Shown: piece by piece, positions 16,510-26,930 of the stretch | How the letters are laid out: the number at the start of each line of letters is the position of its first letter | Position numbering within the stretch: the stretch's first letter is position 1 | Source: Methylococcales bacterium | Lineage (GTDB): Bacteria > Pseudomonadota > Gammaproteobacteria > Methylococcales > Methylomonadaceae | Length of the DNA stretch: 36,516 nucleotides | Direction: 5' to 3' | Assembly (NCBI GenBank): GCA_028707085.1 | Contig: JAQTUW010000026.1 | Span: 1-36,516, forward strand | Notes under the pieces: generated by a model | Told to the model about the DNA's origin: nothing | Database searches by the model: none | What the model saw: only the letters and a program-made list of their open reading frames with translations | Position numbers and translations under genes: made by a program

Positions 16510-17616
16510 ATGTTGTCGCGCATCGCCACTTTAATCGTCAAGGAACTGCAAGCCCTGTTGCGGGATCCGCAAAGTCGCGCGATTCTGATTATGCCTTTGT
16601 TGTTGCAACTGGGTTTATTCCCTTTCGCGGCGACGCTGGAAGTGACTAATAATACTATGGCGGTTTTTAATGAGGACAACGGTCAGGCGTCGTTTGAGCT
16701 GGTGCAGCGTTTCGCCAGGGCGCAAGCCTTTAGCGCGATGATTTTCGTGCATGACGAGGCGGAGATGCGGCAAGTCATCGATATGCAACAAGCCATGATG
16801 GTGATTCGTTTTCCGGCCGATTTTTCGCGCAAGATCACCGCCGGCCATGCGGTGAACATACAGATTTTGCTCGATGGCCGCCGTTCGAACAGCGGCCAGA
16901 TCGCTCAGGGCTATGTGCAGCAAATCGTTCAGGATTACAGTGACGAGCTGCTGCGCCGGAATAGGCGGACTGTTCCGAGCAAACTGATTACCCGCAATAG
17001 TTTCAATCCGAATCTCGATTATGTGCGGCATGTCATACCCAGTCTGGTGGCCATTATCACTACAATCAGCGCGCTGATCGTCACAGCGCTTTCCGTCGCC
17101 CGCGAGCGCGAGCAAGGCACTTTCGATCAGCTTCTGGTCTCGCCGTTGACGCCCGGCATGATCATGGTGGGCAAAACCGTTCCCGCCATGCTGGTCGCAC
17201 TGGTGCAGGCGAGCATCATACTCCTGGCGGGTGTTTTTATTTACCGGATACCTTTTGCCGGATCATTTGCGCTGTTCTACGCCAGCATGGTGTTTTACAT
17301 ACTGGCGCTGGCCGGATTCGGGCTTTTGATTTCTTCGGTCTGCGCCACCCAGCAGCAGGCTTTTTTGGGAGTGTTCAGTTTTATGATGCCGGCCACCATG
17401 TTGTCCGGATTTGTTTCGCCTGTCGAGAATATGCCGGTCTGGTTGCAATATCTGGATTGGCTGAACCCGTTAAGACATTTCATCGTTATTGTAAAAGGTG
17501 TTTTTCTGAGGGACATCGGCGTGCTGACGGTTTGGCAAAACCTTTGGCCGCTGCTTGTCATTGCCACCGTCACCCTGGGCGCCGCCAACTGGATGTTTCG
17601 CCGGCAACTGGGCTAA
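16510..17616 (+). CDS. ybhR: ABC-2 type permease YbhR
   Basis: A 368-residue permease, the same length as Escherichia coli YbhR as recalled. The first span is at about 22-40 ([17 protein letters not shown]), followed by a periplasmic domain of about 140 residues. A bundle of five spans starts at [19 protein letters not shown], with the coupling segment [18 protein letters not shown]. It is paralogous to YbhS in the same operon and separated from it by 2 bases. Together they form the membrane part of the export complex. The 19-base gap to the following outer-membrane factor gene suggests one mRNA. Confidence 0.92.
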   Translation: MLSRIATLIVKELQALLRDPQSRAILIMPLLLQLGLFPFAATLEVTNNTMAVFNEDNGQASFELVQRFARAQAFSAMIFVHDEAEMRQVIDMQQAMMVIRFPADFSRKITAGHAVNIQILLDGRRSNSGQIAQGYVQQIVQDYSDELLRRNRRTVPSKLITRNSFNPNLDYVRHVIPSLVAIITTISALIVTALSVAREREQGTFDQLLVSPLTPGMIMVGKTVPAMLVALVQASIILLAGVFIYRIPFAGSFALFYASMVFYILALAGFGLLISSVCATQQQAFLGVFSFMMPATMLSGFVSPVENMPVWLQYLDWLNPLRHFIVIVKGVFLRDIGVLTVWQNLWPLLVIATVTLGAANWMFRRQLG

Positions 17617-17635
17617 GTTAAACGGACTGATCAAT

Positions 17636-19108
17636 ATGCCGCAATCTATTCAGCCATCCAGAAACCTGACCGCCATTCTGTTTTTTGCGGTACGCATCGC
17701 CGCCATGGGGGGGTGTCTGTTGCTGCCGGCTTGCATGGTCGGGCCGGATTATCGTAAACCCGAGGCCGACCTGCCGCAAGAATGGACGTCCGCGTCCGGC
17801 AATCAAAAACCGGCTGACGAAGCCGCTACGGAAAAAGTCTGGTGGCAAAACTTTCATGATCCGGTTTTAGATCAATTAATCACCAAAGCCGCCGCCGGCA
17901 ATTTCGATGTCCAGCTTGCCGGCGCACGGATTGCCGAGGCGCGTGCCGCACTGGCTTCCTCCCATGCCAGCCTGTTTCCGACAGGCGATATGATGTTCTA
18001 CGGCAATAGGCAAAGCAATCAAATCGCTTTTCCGAATGGGGTGCCATCGACCATTACCAGCGCCTTGAAAAATCCGTTCAATTATTTTAAAACCGGGTTC
18101 GACGCCAGTTGGGAGCTGGATCTATTTGGAGGCCGCCGCCGCGATGCCGCGTCGGCCAAGGCCGAGCTTGAGGCGGCAGCAATATCCGGCGAAGATGTGT
18201 TAATCAGCACCCTGGCCGAAGTGGCGCGTATTTACGTCGATGTCCGGCTGTATCAGCAACAGTTGAAAATAGCCCAGGAAACCCTCGATGCGGACATCAA
18301 CACGGCAAATATACTGAATTTGACGTTTGCGATCGGCAAAACAGCCGGTATTGACGCCTCAAGAGCGCTGGCGCAACAACAGCATGATCAGACGCAAATA
18401 AGCTATTACAACAGTTTGCTGGCCCAAGCAGAATACGGCATGGATGTCCTGCTGGGCGAACAGCCCGGCGTGGCGCACGGGTTGGTCAGTTCCGTTGCCG
18501 CCGTGCCGGTCAGCGATAGCACGCTGATTCTTGAGGCGCCGGCGGTGGTGATCGCCCAGCGTCCCGATATTCGTTACGCCGAGCGCAAACTCGCCTCGGC
18601 GACAGAGCAGCAAGGCGTCGCCGTCGCCAAATTCTTCCCCGATATTTCCTTGACCGGTTTTATCGGGCTGTTTAACACCAACGCCGGTAATTTATTGAGT
18701 GTCGGCAGCAAATCATGGAACATGGGCGGTAATGTTTTATGGCCTATTCTGAGTTTCGGCTCTTTATCCGCCAATCTGCATGCCGCTGACGCCAAACAGC
18801 AGCAAGCCTTGTCGAATTATCAGAAATCCATCATCAGCGCGCTATCGGATGTCGAACGCGCCTTTAGCGCCTATGCCAAACAGGAAGCATACACCGGGTC
18901 GCTGGCGGCGGCGGTCGCCACCGATCAGGATGTCTACGAAATGGCGCTTGGCCGGTACACCGCAGGCCTGGCATCCTACCTGGACGTGCTGGATGCGCAA
19001 CGCAAATTTTATGTTTCCCGGAATCTGCTGGTATTGGCCAAAGCGCAAACCGCCCAGAATTTAATCGCCGTTTACAAAAGTTTAGGCGGAGGCTGGAAAG
19101 CGGAATGA
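17636..19108 (+). CDS. NodT-family outer-membrane efflux lipoprotein
   Basis: A 490-residue TolC/OprM-like outer-membrane factor. The start at 17636 gives a lipoprotein signal peptide with lipobox LPAC (Cys33), followed by MVGPDYRKPEADLP, the usual start of mature NodT/CusC proteins. Two TolC-type repeats follow. The first has EKVWWQNFHDPVLDQLI and FDASWELDLFGGRRRDAASAKAE. The second has RPDIRYAERKLASATEQQGVAVAKFFPDISLTG and ends LASYLDVLDAQRKFYVSRN. It forms the trimeric outer-membrane exit duct for the upstream adaptor and ABC-2 permeases. The E. coli ybhGFSR operon lacks such a gene, so this version carries its own channel. Confidence 0.92.
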   Translation: MPQSIQPSRNLTAILFFAVRIAAMGGCLLLPACMVGPDYRKPEADLPQEWTSASGNQKPADEAATEKVWWQNFHDPVLDQLITKAAAGNFDVQLAGARIAEARAALASSHASLFPTGDMMFYGNRQSNQIAFPNGVPSTITSALKNPFNYFKTGFDASWELDLFGGRRRDAASAKAELEAAAISGEDVLISTLAEVARIYVDVRLYQQQLKIAQETLDADINTANILNLTFAIGKTAGIDASRALAQQQHDQTQISYYNSLLAQAEYGMDVLLGEQPGVAHGLVSSVAAVPVSDSTLILEAPAVVIAQRPDIRYAERKLASATEQQGVAVAKFFPDISLTGFIGLFNTNAGNLLSVGSKSWNMGGNVLWPILSFGSLSANLHAADAKQQQALSNYQKSIISALSDVERAFSAYAKQEAYTGSLAAAVATDQDVYEMALGRYTAGLASYLDVLDAQRKFYVSRNLLVLAKAQTAQNLIAVYKSLGGGWKAE

Positions 19109-19133
19109 GTAAACGACCGAAAAAATCAGAAAT

Positions 19134-20438
19134 TCAGGCGGCAATGATGATGTGGCTGCATTCTCCCGCCACAAAGCCATCTTCCGCTTTTATGAGCCGG
19201 CAGGGCAATATCCGGTTTTCCAGCTCCACGCCGTTTGCCACATCGCAGGCCACCCTCAGGTAGTTCGGCGTATAGCCGAAATAGCGGGTGGTCTGGTCGT
19301 CCGGGGTTTCGGTCTGGCCTTCCCATAATACCTCGGCGGTGACGCCCATATTGTCGGCTATGAACTGCTGTTTCAGGGTTTCCGCCAGTTCGTGCAATTG
19401 CCGGCTGCGCTGTTTTTTGACATCCTGACCAATCTGATTCGGCATTTCCGCCGCTTTGGTGCCTTGTCGGGGCGAGTAGCTGAAAATATGGATGTGGCCG
19501 AAACCCAGGTTTTTGATGTAGTCGTAACTCTCCCGCCATTCCTGTTCGGTTTCGCCCGGAAAGCCGACAATAATATCGGTGGTGATGTTGAAATGCGGAA
19601 TCAGCGCTCTGGCCTGGGTGGCGATTTCGGCGAACTCCTGGGTTTTGCAGCGTCTGGCCATGCGTTTTAACACTGTATCGCTGCCGCTTTGCAGCGGCAG
19701 ATGCAGATGCGGCAGCAGGCGCGGATTTTCGAACAGGCTGAAAAAATCCTTCGGCAGTTCCCAGGGTTCCAGCGAGCCCAGCCTAAGGCGCGGTATGGCG
19801 GTGTTGGCCAGGATGGCGCGAACCAGTTCGGACAAGTTGCTGTCGATGTCGCCGCCGTAGCCGCCCAGATGCACGCCGGTGATAATCGCTTCCTGGACGC
19901 CTTGTTCATGCAGGGCGTTGATTTCGTCTATCACCGCCTGTAGCGGCCGGCTTTGTTCCTCGCCACGGGCCACTGTGACGATGCAGAAGGTGCAGCGGTA
20001 GCGGCAGCCGTCCTGCACCTTGACGAAGGCTCGCTGCCGGCCGCGGCTGAACAGCGAGACTTCGCCGGGTTCGGTGGACATGGCTGGCATGCTGTCGGTA
20101 TTCAGCTCGGCCAGAGCCTTTTCCACCAGTCGGTTCTTGTCGCTGTTGCCGACGATCAGATCCACGCCCAGCAATTGCGCGGCTTCGGTTTCGTTCAGCG
20201 TGGCGTAACAGCCGCTGACCACCAGCTTGGCCTGCGGATTGTCGCGGTGGATGCGACGAATCAGTTGCCGGGATTTGCGCACCGCGTCTTCGGTGACCGC
20301 GCAGGAGTTGATCACCACCAGTTGCGCCTGGCGCGGATCGCGGCTGATGCTGTGCCCGGCCGCCTGAAAGGCTTGCGCCCAGGTTTCCAGTTCGGCTTCG
20401 TTCAGGCGGCAGCCCAACGTTTTAAGGTGTATCTGCAT
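19134..20438 (-). CDS. mtaB: tRNA N6-threonylcarbamoyladenosine(37)-C2 methylthiotransferase MtaB
   Basis: A 434-residue radical-SAM methylthiotransferase. The ATG at 20438 (MQIHLKTLGCRLNEAE) is chosen because an upstream extension would run into the preceding gene. The N-terminal UPF0004 domain has three cluster cysteines at about 10, 46 and 77. The radical SAM motif CRYRCTFC gives Cys145, Cys149 and Cys152. A C-terminal TRAM domain begins around the Asn-Met-Gly-Val stretch. MtaB converts t6A37 to ms2t6A in tRNAs reading ANN codons. TLGCRLNEAE distinguishes it from MiaB and RimO. It is the last gene of the minus-strand run, 10 bases after spmAB, and converges on the efflux lipoprotein gene with 25 bases between the stops. 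Confidence 0.92.
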   Translation of the reverse strand: MQIHLKTLGCRLNEAELETWAQAFQAAGHSISRDPRQAQLVVINSCAVTEDAVRKSRQLIRRIHRDNPQAKLVVSGCYATLNETEAAQLLGVDLIVGNSDKNRLVEKALAELNTDSMPAMSTEPGEVSLFSRGRQRAFVKVQDGCRYRCTFCIVTVARGEEQSRPLQAVIDEINALHEQGVQEAIITGVHLGGYGGDIDSNLSELVRAILANTAIPRLRLGSLEPWELPKDFFSLFENPRLLPHLHLPLQSGSDTVLKRMARRCKTQEFAEIATQARALIPHFNITTDIIVGFPGETEQEWRESYDYIKNLGFGHIHIFSYSPRQGTKAAEMPNQIGQDVKKQRSRQLHELAETLKQQFIADNMGVTAEVLWEGQTETPDDQTTRYFGYTPNYLRVACDVANGVELENRILPCRLIKAEDGFVAGECSHIIIAA

Positions 20439-20448
20439 GTGTGTCGTA

Positions 20449-21678
20449 TTATCCAAAAAACCAGTAAGTGACAAAAATGGCGGAAACGATGCCGCCCAGA
20501 TCGGCGAGCATGCCGCAAGTGGCGGCGTGACGGATTTGCTGAATTTTCACCGCGCCAAAATACACGGCCAGTACATAAAAAGTGGTTTCGGTGCTGCCCT
20601 GCACCACCGAAGCCAGCCGGCCGGCGAAGGAATCCGCGCCGTGAGTCTGCATGGTGTCTATCATCATGGCCCGCGCGCCGCTGCCGCTGAACGGCTTCAG
20701 CAGGGCGGTCGGCAGCCCGTCGATAAAACGCTTGTCAAGATGCAGCAGATCGACGCAAAAACCGATGCCCCCGGTCAGCAATTCCAGCGCGCCGCTGGCG
20801 CGAAACACCCCGAACGCCACCAGCATGGCGACCAGATAAGGAATAATGCCTACTGCGGTCTGAAACCCCTGCCGGGCGCCCTCGATAAACAATTGATAGG
20901 CGTCAAGCCGCTGATAGGCCGCTGCCGCGATGAAGGCGATAACCAGGCTGAATAGAATGACATGGCTGACCAGGGCCGATTGCGCCAGCATCGCCGGCTG
21001 ATCCAGCGCGGAGAAATAAGCCAGCAGGCCGGCCACCGCCGCAGTCAGCCCGCCCAGATAGGCCAGCACCACCTTGTCCAGCAAATTGATTTTCTGCACC
21101 GCGGCCACCGCCAGCAAGCCGGTCAGAGTGGACATATAGGTGGCGATCAGAATCGGGATGAACACATCGGTCGGATTGGCCGCCCCCAGTTGCGCCCGGT
21201 AAGCGAAAATCGTCACCGGAAACAGGGTGATGGACGAGGTGTTCAACACCAGAAACAGGATTTGCGGATTGCTGGCCTTGTCGGGATGCGGGTTCAGGGT
21301 CTGCATGTCCTGCATGGCCTTGATGCCCATCGGCGTGGCGGCGTTATCCAGCCCCAGCATGTTGGCGGCGATATTCATGGTCATGGCGCCCAGGGCCGGG
21401 TGACCGGCGGGGATTTCCGGCATCAGCCGGCTGAATAGCGGGTTCAGGCCGCGAGTCAGCAGAGCGATAAAACCGCTATGCTCGCCGATCTTCATGACCC
21501 CCATCCATAAACTCAGCACCCCACCCAGCCCCAGCGAGATTTCGAAGGCGGTTTTCGACAGGCTGAACATCGCGGCCATCAACTGTGAAAACACCGCCTG
21601 GTCGCCGAATAGCAGCAGCTTGCAGGCGGCGGTCAGGAAGGCGCCGAGGAAGAAGAATATCCAGATGAAGTTCAGCAC
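20449..21678 (-). CDS. fused SpmA-SpmB nucleoside-recognition (Gate) membrane protein
   Basis: A 409-residue polytopic protein. The first half resembles spore maturation protein SpmA: GLGGVLSLWMGVMKIGEHSG, then MTMNIAANMLGLDNAATP. The second half resembles SpmB, with IPYLVAMLVAFGVFRASGAL and KPFSGSGARAMMID. Both carry the Gate / nucleoside-recognition domain. In Bacillus these are separate genes for spore core dehydration; fused forms are common in non-sporulating proteobacteria, where the role is unknown, probably transport. The start codon is GTG at 21678, with no clear ribosome-binding site, 9 bases after the purB stop, so coupled translation is likely. Confidence 0.88.
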   Translation of the reverse strand: MLNFIWIFFFLGAFLTAACKLLLFGDQAVFSQLMAAMFSLSKTAFEISLGLGGVLSLWMGVMKIGEHSGFIALLTRGLNPLFSRLMPEIPAGHPALGAMTMNIAANMLGLDNAATPMGIKAMQDMQTLNPHPDKASNPQILFLVLNTSSITLFPVTIFAYRAQLGAANPTDVFIPILIATYMSTLTGLLAVAAVQKINLLDKVVLAYLGGLTAAVAGLLAYFSALDQPAMLAQSALVSHVILFSLVIAFIAAAAYQRLDAYQLFIEGARQGFQTAVGIIPYLVAMLVAFGVFRASGALELLTGGIGFCVDLLHLDKRFIDGLPTALLKPFSGSGARAMMIDTMQTHGADSFAGRLASVVQGSTETTFYVLAVYFGAVKIQQIRHAATCGMLADLGGIVSAIFVTYWFFG

Positions 21679-21687
21679 TACGGCGGT

Positions 21688-23755
<2,068 letters not shown>

Positions 23756-23756
<1 letters not shown>

Positions 23757-24916
23757 CAGCGCACCTCAAGCTGGGACGCTGTGACGACCTTCAATGCTTC
23801 TTCGTCATAAACAGTGGCAATGATTTTGCCATGATCGCTGGTCAGTCTGCTTTTAGAGAGTTTAAGCAATACGCCGTCCTCAGGGCTTTCAATGGCAGCC
23901 TTGGCAAAGCTTTCGATGCAATCCCAGCTATGGGTGGCGGCGAACACCTGGATATTCAGGTCGTTGGAAAGTTTGAATATCATTCGCCAGACCTGTTCCT
24001 GTACGCTGTAGTGCAAGCCGTTTTCAAATTCGTCCATGAGTAAAAAACCGCCATTGGCGGAAACCAGTTTTAGCGCTAGTTGCAGGATGCGTAACACGCC
24101 GTCGCCCAGGCTTTTCAGGGGAACGTATTTGGGAAAACTGGATAGTTTAACGTTGATGTCGGACTGACCATCCGCATTACGATTAATTTTTAAGCTTTCG
24201 TAGTCCGGCGTAATAATCTGTAAAGCCCGCTTTACAATTTCTTCATCCTCAACATCGTCAATCCTGCCCCATTCGATATCCAATTCTTCTTGTGATAACA
24301 ATTGAGTTGAAATTACGCCACAGGGTTTATCATAATTTTCCTGACGCAAAGAATAGGGACTTTGAGAAGGTCCGGGCAGATCCAAATAAATCGGCGGGCA
24401 TGGTTTGTCATTCTTCCGGATTTCAAGAACTTGCCTGATAACATCGCCCGGTTGCAAGGAGCCTAGTTTTGATTTTGATACTGTTTCACGCGATACAAAA
24501 TAAACATTTTGTCCATCGTTATTAGTCCATTGGACGTTTTGGTCTCTGTTGGTAAATTGCTTTTCTGTTTCTCTCTGGAATGTATGTTCGATAGTTAATT
24601 TTTCAGACAGGCTGCCAATTTCTATCGTGGTGTGATCAGTTTCGGGGAACTGGCGGCCTGTGAAATAATGCTGAAACGGTAAAGTTGCCTTGGGATCGCC
24701 TATTTCATTGGGTTTTGTGGCATATTTCTCACCCCGGGTGATAGCAATTTCTTCCAGTACCTCATGCTTGGCATTCCCGGCATAAATCTGCAACGCCTCC
24801 AGCACCGTACTTTTGCCGGAATTGTTTTTACCCACAATCAGATTCACCCGGCCGAGTTTGGTTATTTCCAGATCCGCCAGCATCCGGAAATTTTTAATGT
24901 GCAAATTGGTTAGCAT
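23756..24916 (-). CDS. AAA15/21-type ABC-like ATPase paired with the TOPRIM protein
   Basis: A 386-residue P-loop ATPase of the OLD/RecF-like group. Near the start are MLTNLHIKNFRMLADLEI and Walker A GKNNSGKST (about 29-37). At the C-terminal end are the signature-like SLGDGVLRIL, Walker B FLLMDEFENGLH and the H-loop ATHSWDCIE. A middle insert of about 180 residues without a recognised domain lies between the lobes. The ATG at 24916 is preferred over GTG at 24919 because AAGGA sits 6 bases upstream. It is cotranslated with the TOPRIM gene. Related ATPases sense phage proteins or DNA ends and gate a TOPRIM nuclease. The pair stands where hflD stands in E. coli between mnmA and purB. Confidence 0.82.
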
Positions 24917-24925
24917 CACTTGTCC

Positions 24926-26023
24926 TTAAACGGCTTCATTGTACTTACGCTCAATAATCCCCCCGCCCAGACAAACCTCGCCCAGATAAAACACCACCGA
25001 CTGCCCCGGCGTAATCGCCCGTTGCAGTTGATCGAAGCTGACCTTGACCCGGCCATTTGGCAGCGGGAATACTGTGCAGGCCTGATCCGGCTGGCGGTAG
25101 CGGGTTTTGGCCGCGCAACGCAGGGTTTCCGGCAGCGGCCGGCCGCTGCACCAGTCCAGTTGCCCGGCTTCCAGGGTATTATGCAGCATTAAAGGATGGT
25201 CGTGACCCTGGCCGACGATCAGCACATTGTTGTCCAGATCCTTGTCCAGCACAAACCAGGGTTCGTCCGGGGCGTTTTTCACCCCGCCTATCCCCAGGCC
25301 CTGACGCTGGCCGAAGGTATAATACATCAAGCCATGATGCTGGCCGATGTACTGGCCTTCCGGGGTGCGCATCTCGCCGGGCTGGGCGGGCAGATAGCGT
25401 TGCAGAAATTCCCGGAATTTGCGTTCGCCTATGAAGCAGATGCCGGTGCTGTCTTTTTTGCGACTGTTGGCGAAGCCGGCCTTGTCGGCCAGGGCGCGGA
25501 TTTGCGGCTTGTGCAGATGGCCGATCGGAAACAGGGTGCGCGACAGGGCCGGCTGAGCCAGTGTGTAGAGGAAATAGCTCTGCTCCTTGTTGGGATCCAG
25601 CCCTTTCAGCAATTCGAATTCGCCATTTTTCTCGGCAACGCGGGCGTAGTGACCGGTGGCGATGTATTCTGCACCCAGATCCTCGGTGGCGTAATTCAGA
25701 AACGCCTTGAACTTGACGTGCTTATTGCAGAGTATATCCGGATTGGGGGTGCGTCCGGCCTTAAATTCCGCCAGAAACACCTCGAACACTTCGTCCCAGT
25801 ATTCGGCCGCAAAGTTCACGGTTTTCAGCTCGACGCCCAGCGTGTCGCACACCTGCCGGGCATCGGCCAGATCCTGCATCGCGGTGCAATATTCCGTGCC
25901 GTCGTCCTCTTCCCAGTTTTTCATGAACAGGCCGGTGACCTTGTGGCCTTGTTCCAGCAGGGTCAAGGCAGTAACTGAAGAATCGACGCCGCCGGACATG
26001 CCGACGATAATGTGTTTGCTCAT
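24926..26023 (-). CDS. mnmA: tRNA-specific 2-thiouridylase MnmA
   Basis: A 365-residue enzyme that makes 2-thiouridine at position 34 of tRNA Lys, Glu and Gln. The N-terminal PP-loop SGGVDSS (10-16) adenylates the uridine. The two catalytic cysteines are in [12 protein letters not shown] and [10 protein letters not shown]. The family motif [13 protein letters not shown] is intact. Length and order match the family throughout. The ATG overlaps the nudJ stop by 4 bases. Downstream, 9 bases separate it from the ATPase gene, which replaces hflD of the E. coli order. No frameshift or missing residue was seen. Confidence 0.96.
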   Translation of the reverse strand: MSKHIIVGMSGGVDSSVTALTLLEQGHKVTGLFMKNWEEDDGTEYCTAMQDLADARQVCDTLGVELKTVNFAAEYWDEVFEVFLAEFKAGRTPNPDILCNKHVKFKAFLNYATEDLGAEYIATGHYARVAEKNGEFELLKGLDPNKEQSYFLYTLAQPALSRTLFPIGHLHKPQIRALADKAGFANSRKKDSTGICFIGERKFREFLQRYLPAQPGEMRTPEGQYIGQHHGLMYYTFGQRQGLGIGGVKNAPDEPWFVLDKDLDNNVLIVGQGHDHPLMLHNTLEAGQLDWCSGRPLPETLRCAAKTRYRQPDQACTVFPLPNGRVKVSFDQLQRAITPGQSVVFYLGEVCLGGGIIERKYNEAV

Positions 26024-26475
26024 GCGCTATCGATAAATGACTGTAAAATGGAAAGCGGGTAACGGGAACCGTTTAAATAGGCTTCCAGGCTGCGCCGCAC
26101 CAGGGGGCTGCGCAACTGGTCGCCATGCTGTATCACATCGGCATGCGTGAGCCAGTGAACGCCGATAATGCCGTCATCCAGGGCTTGTTCGGGGTTGTGG
26201 GAGTGGATCTCGCCGCAAAAGCAGAAGCGCACGAAACTGGGGCTTTCCGGGTTTCTGCGCCAGAGCTGGACGGCGATCACGGCCTGCGGCTCGAATTGCC
26301 AGGCGGTCTCTTCCAGCACTTCGCGCCTGACGGCGTCCGTCAGGGTTTCGCCAGGCTCCAGATGCCCGGCCGGCTGGTTGAAGGCGATGCCGTCAGGGGT
26401 ATGTTCCTCCACCAGCAAGAACCGGCCATCCCTTTCGATGACGGCGGCGACAGTAACATGAGGTTTCCAGACCAT
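26020..26475 (-). CDS. nudJ: Nudix hydrolase NudJ
   Basis: A 151-residue Nudix phosphatase starting [17 protein letters not shown]. This start has GGAA upstream and matches the family (MFKPHVTVA in E. coli as recalled); an ATG three codons earlier is possible. The Nudix box is [20 protein letters not shown], but the glycine usually found two residues after the EE pair is replaced (EETAW). The metal-binding glutamates remain. NudJ hydrolyses thiamine pyrimidine pyrophosphates and nucleoside di- and triphosphates. It heads the minus-strand operon with a 4-base overlap into mnmA, the conserved gammaproteobacterial order. Confidence 0.92.
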   Translation of the reverse strand: MVWKPHVTVAAVIERDGRFLLVEEHTPDGIAFNQPAGHLEPGETLTDAVRREVLEETAWQFEPQAVIAVQLWRRNPESPSFVRFCFCGEIHSHNPEQALDDGIIGVHWLTHADVIQHGDQLRSPLVRRSLEAYLNGSRYPLSILQSFIDSA

Positions 26476-26538
26476 GGCTTCCATAGAGCGATAAAAAGGC
26501 GCGCATTTTACTCGAAAAGTTTTTTATCTGCGCAAAGA

Positions 26539-26567
26539 TTGAAATTTACCGATTAAGCCGCTATGTT
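26539..26567 (+). promoter_or_regulatory. sigma-70 promoter for clpS-clpA
   Basis: TTGAAA (26539-26544), a 17-base spacer and TATGTT (26562-26567) lie 24 bases before the clpS ATG. The segment lies in the intergenic region between divergent nudJ and clpS. On the other strand TAAAAT near 26505 may serve nudJ, but its -35 is poor. Confidence 0.5.
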
Positions 26568-26590
26568 AATCACATATCAATTCAACGGCG

Positions 26591-26920
26591 ATGACCATGT
26601 CCGATTTTGAACCTTTCAAAGATTCCGATGGTAATACTGTATTACAGGAAGCCCGGCCGCAACTTAAAAAGCCGCCATTATATAAGGTTATTCTGCTGAA
26701 CGATGATTTTACCCCTATGGACTTCGTTGTTGAAATACTCACCCAGTTTTTTAACATGGGCGAAGAAAAAGCCACGCAGGTTATGCTACAGGTGCATACT
26801 CAGGGCGTGGGCGTGTGTGGCACCTATACCAAGGATGTAGCCGAAACCAAGGTGCATATTGTTAATGATTATTCCCGTGAGCACCATCATCCGCTGATGT
26901 GCGCCATGGAAGAAGCGTGA
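26591..26920 (+). CDS. clpS: ClpS adaptor of the ClpAP protease
   Basis: A 109-residue adaptor that brings N-end-rule substrates to ClpA and inhibits SsrA degradation. The conserved core is visible: YKVILLNDDFTPMDFVVEIL with the acidic pocket, then the HTQGVGVCGTYTKDVAETK block. A second ATG two codons downstream is possible, and neither has a strong ribosome-binding site. It lies 10 bases before clpA, the standard gammaproteobacterial pair. Confidence 0.95.
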   Translation: MTMSDFEPFKDSDGNTVLQEARPQLKKPPLYKVILLNDDFTPMDFVVEILTQFFNMGEEKATQVMLQVHTQGVGVCGTYTKDVAETKVHIVNDYSREHHHPLMCAMEEA

Positions 26921-26930
26921 GAGGTAAACC

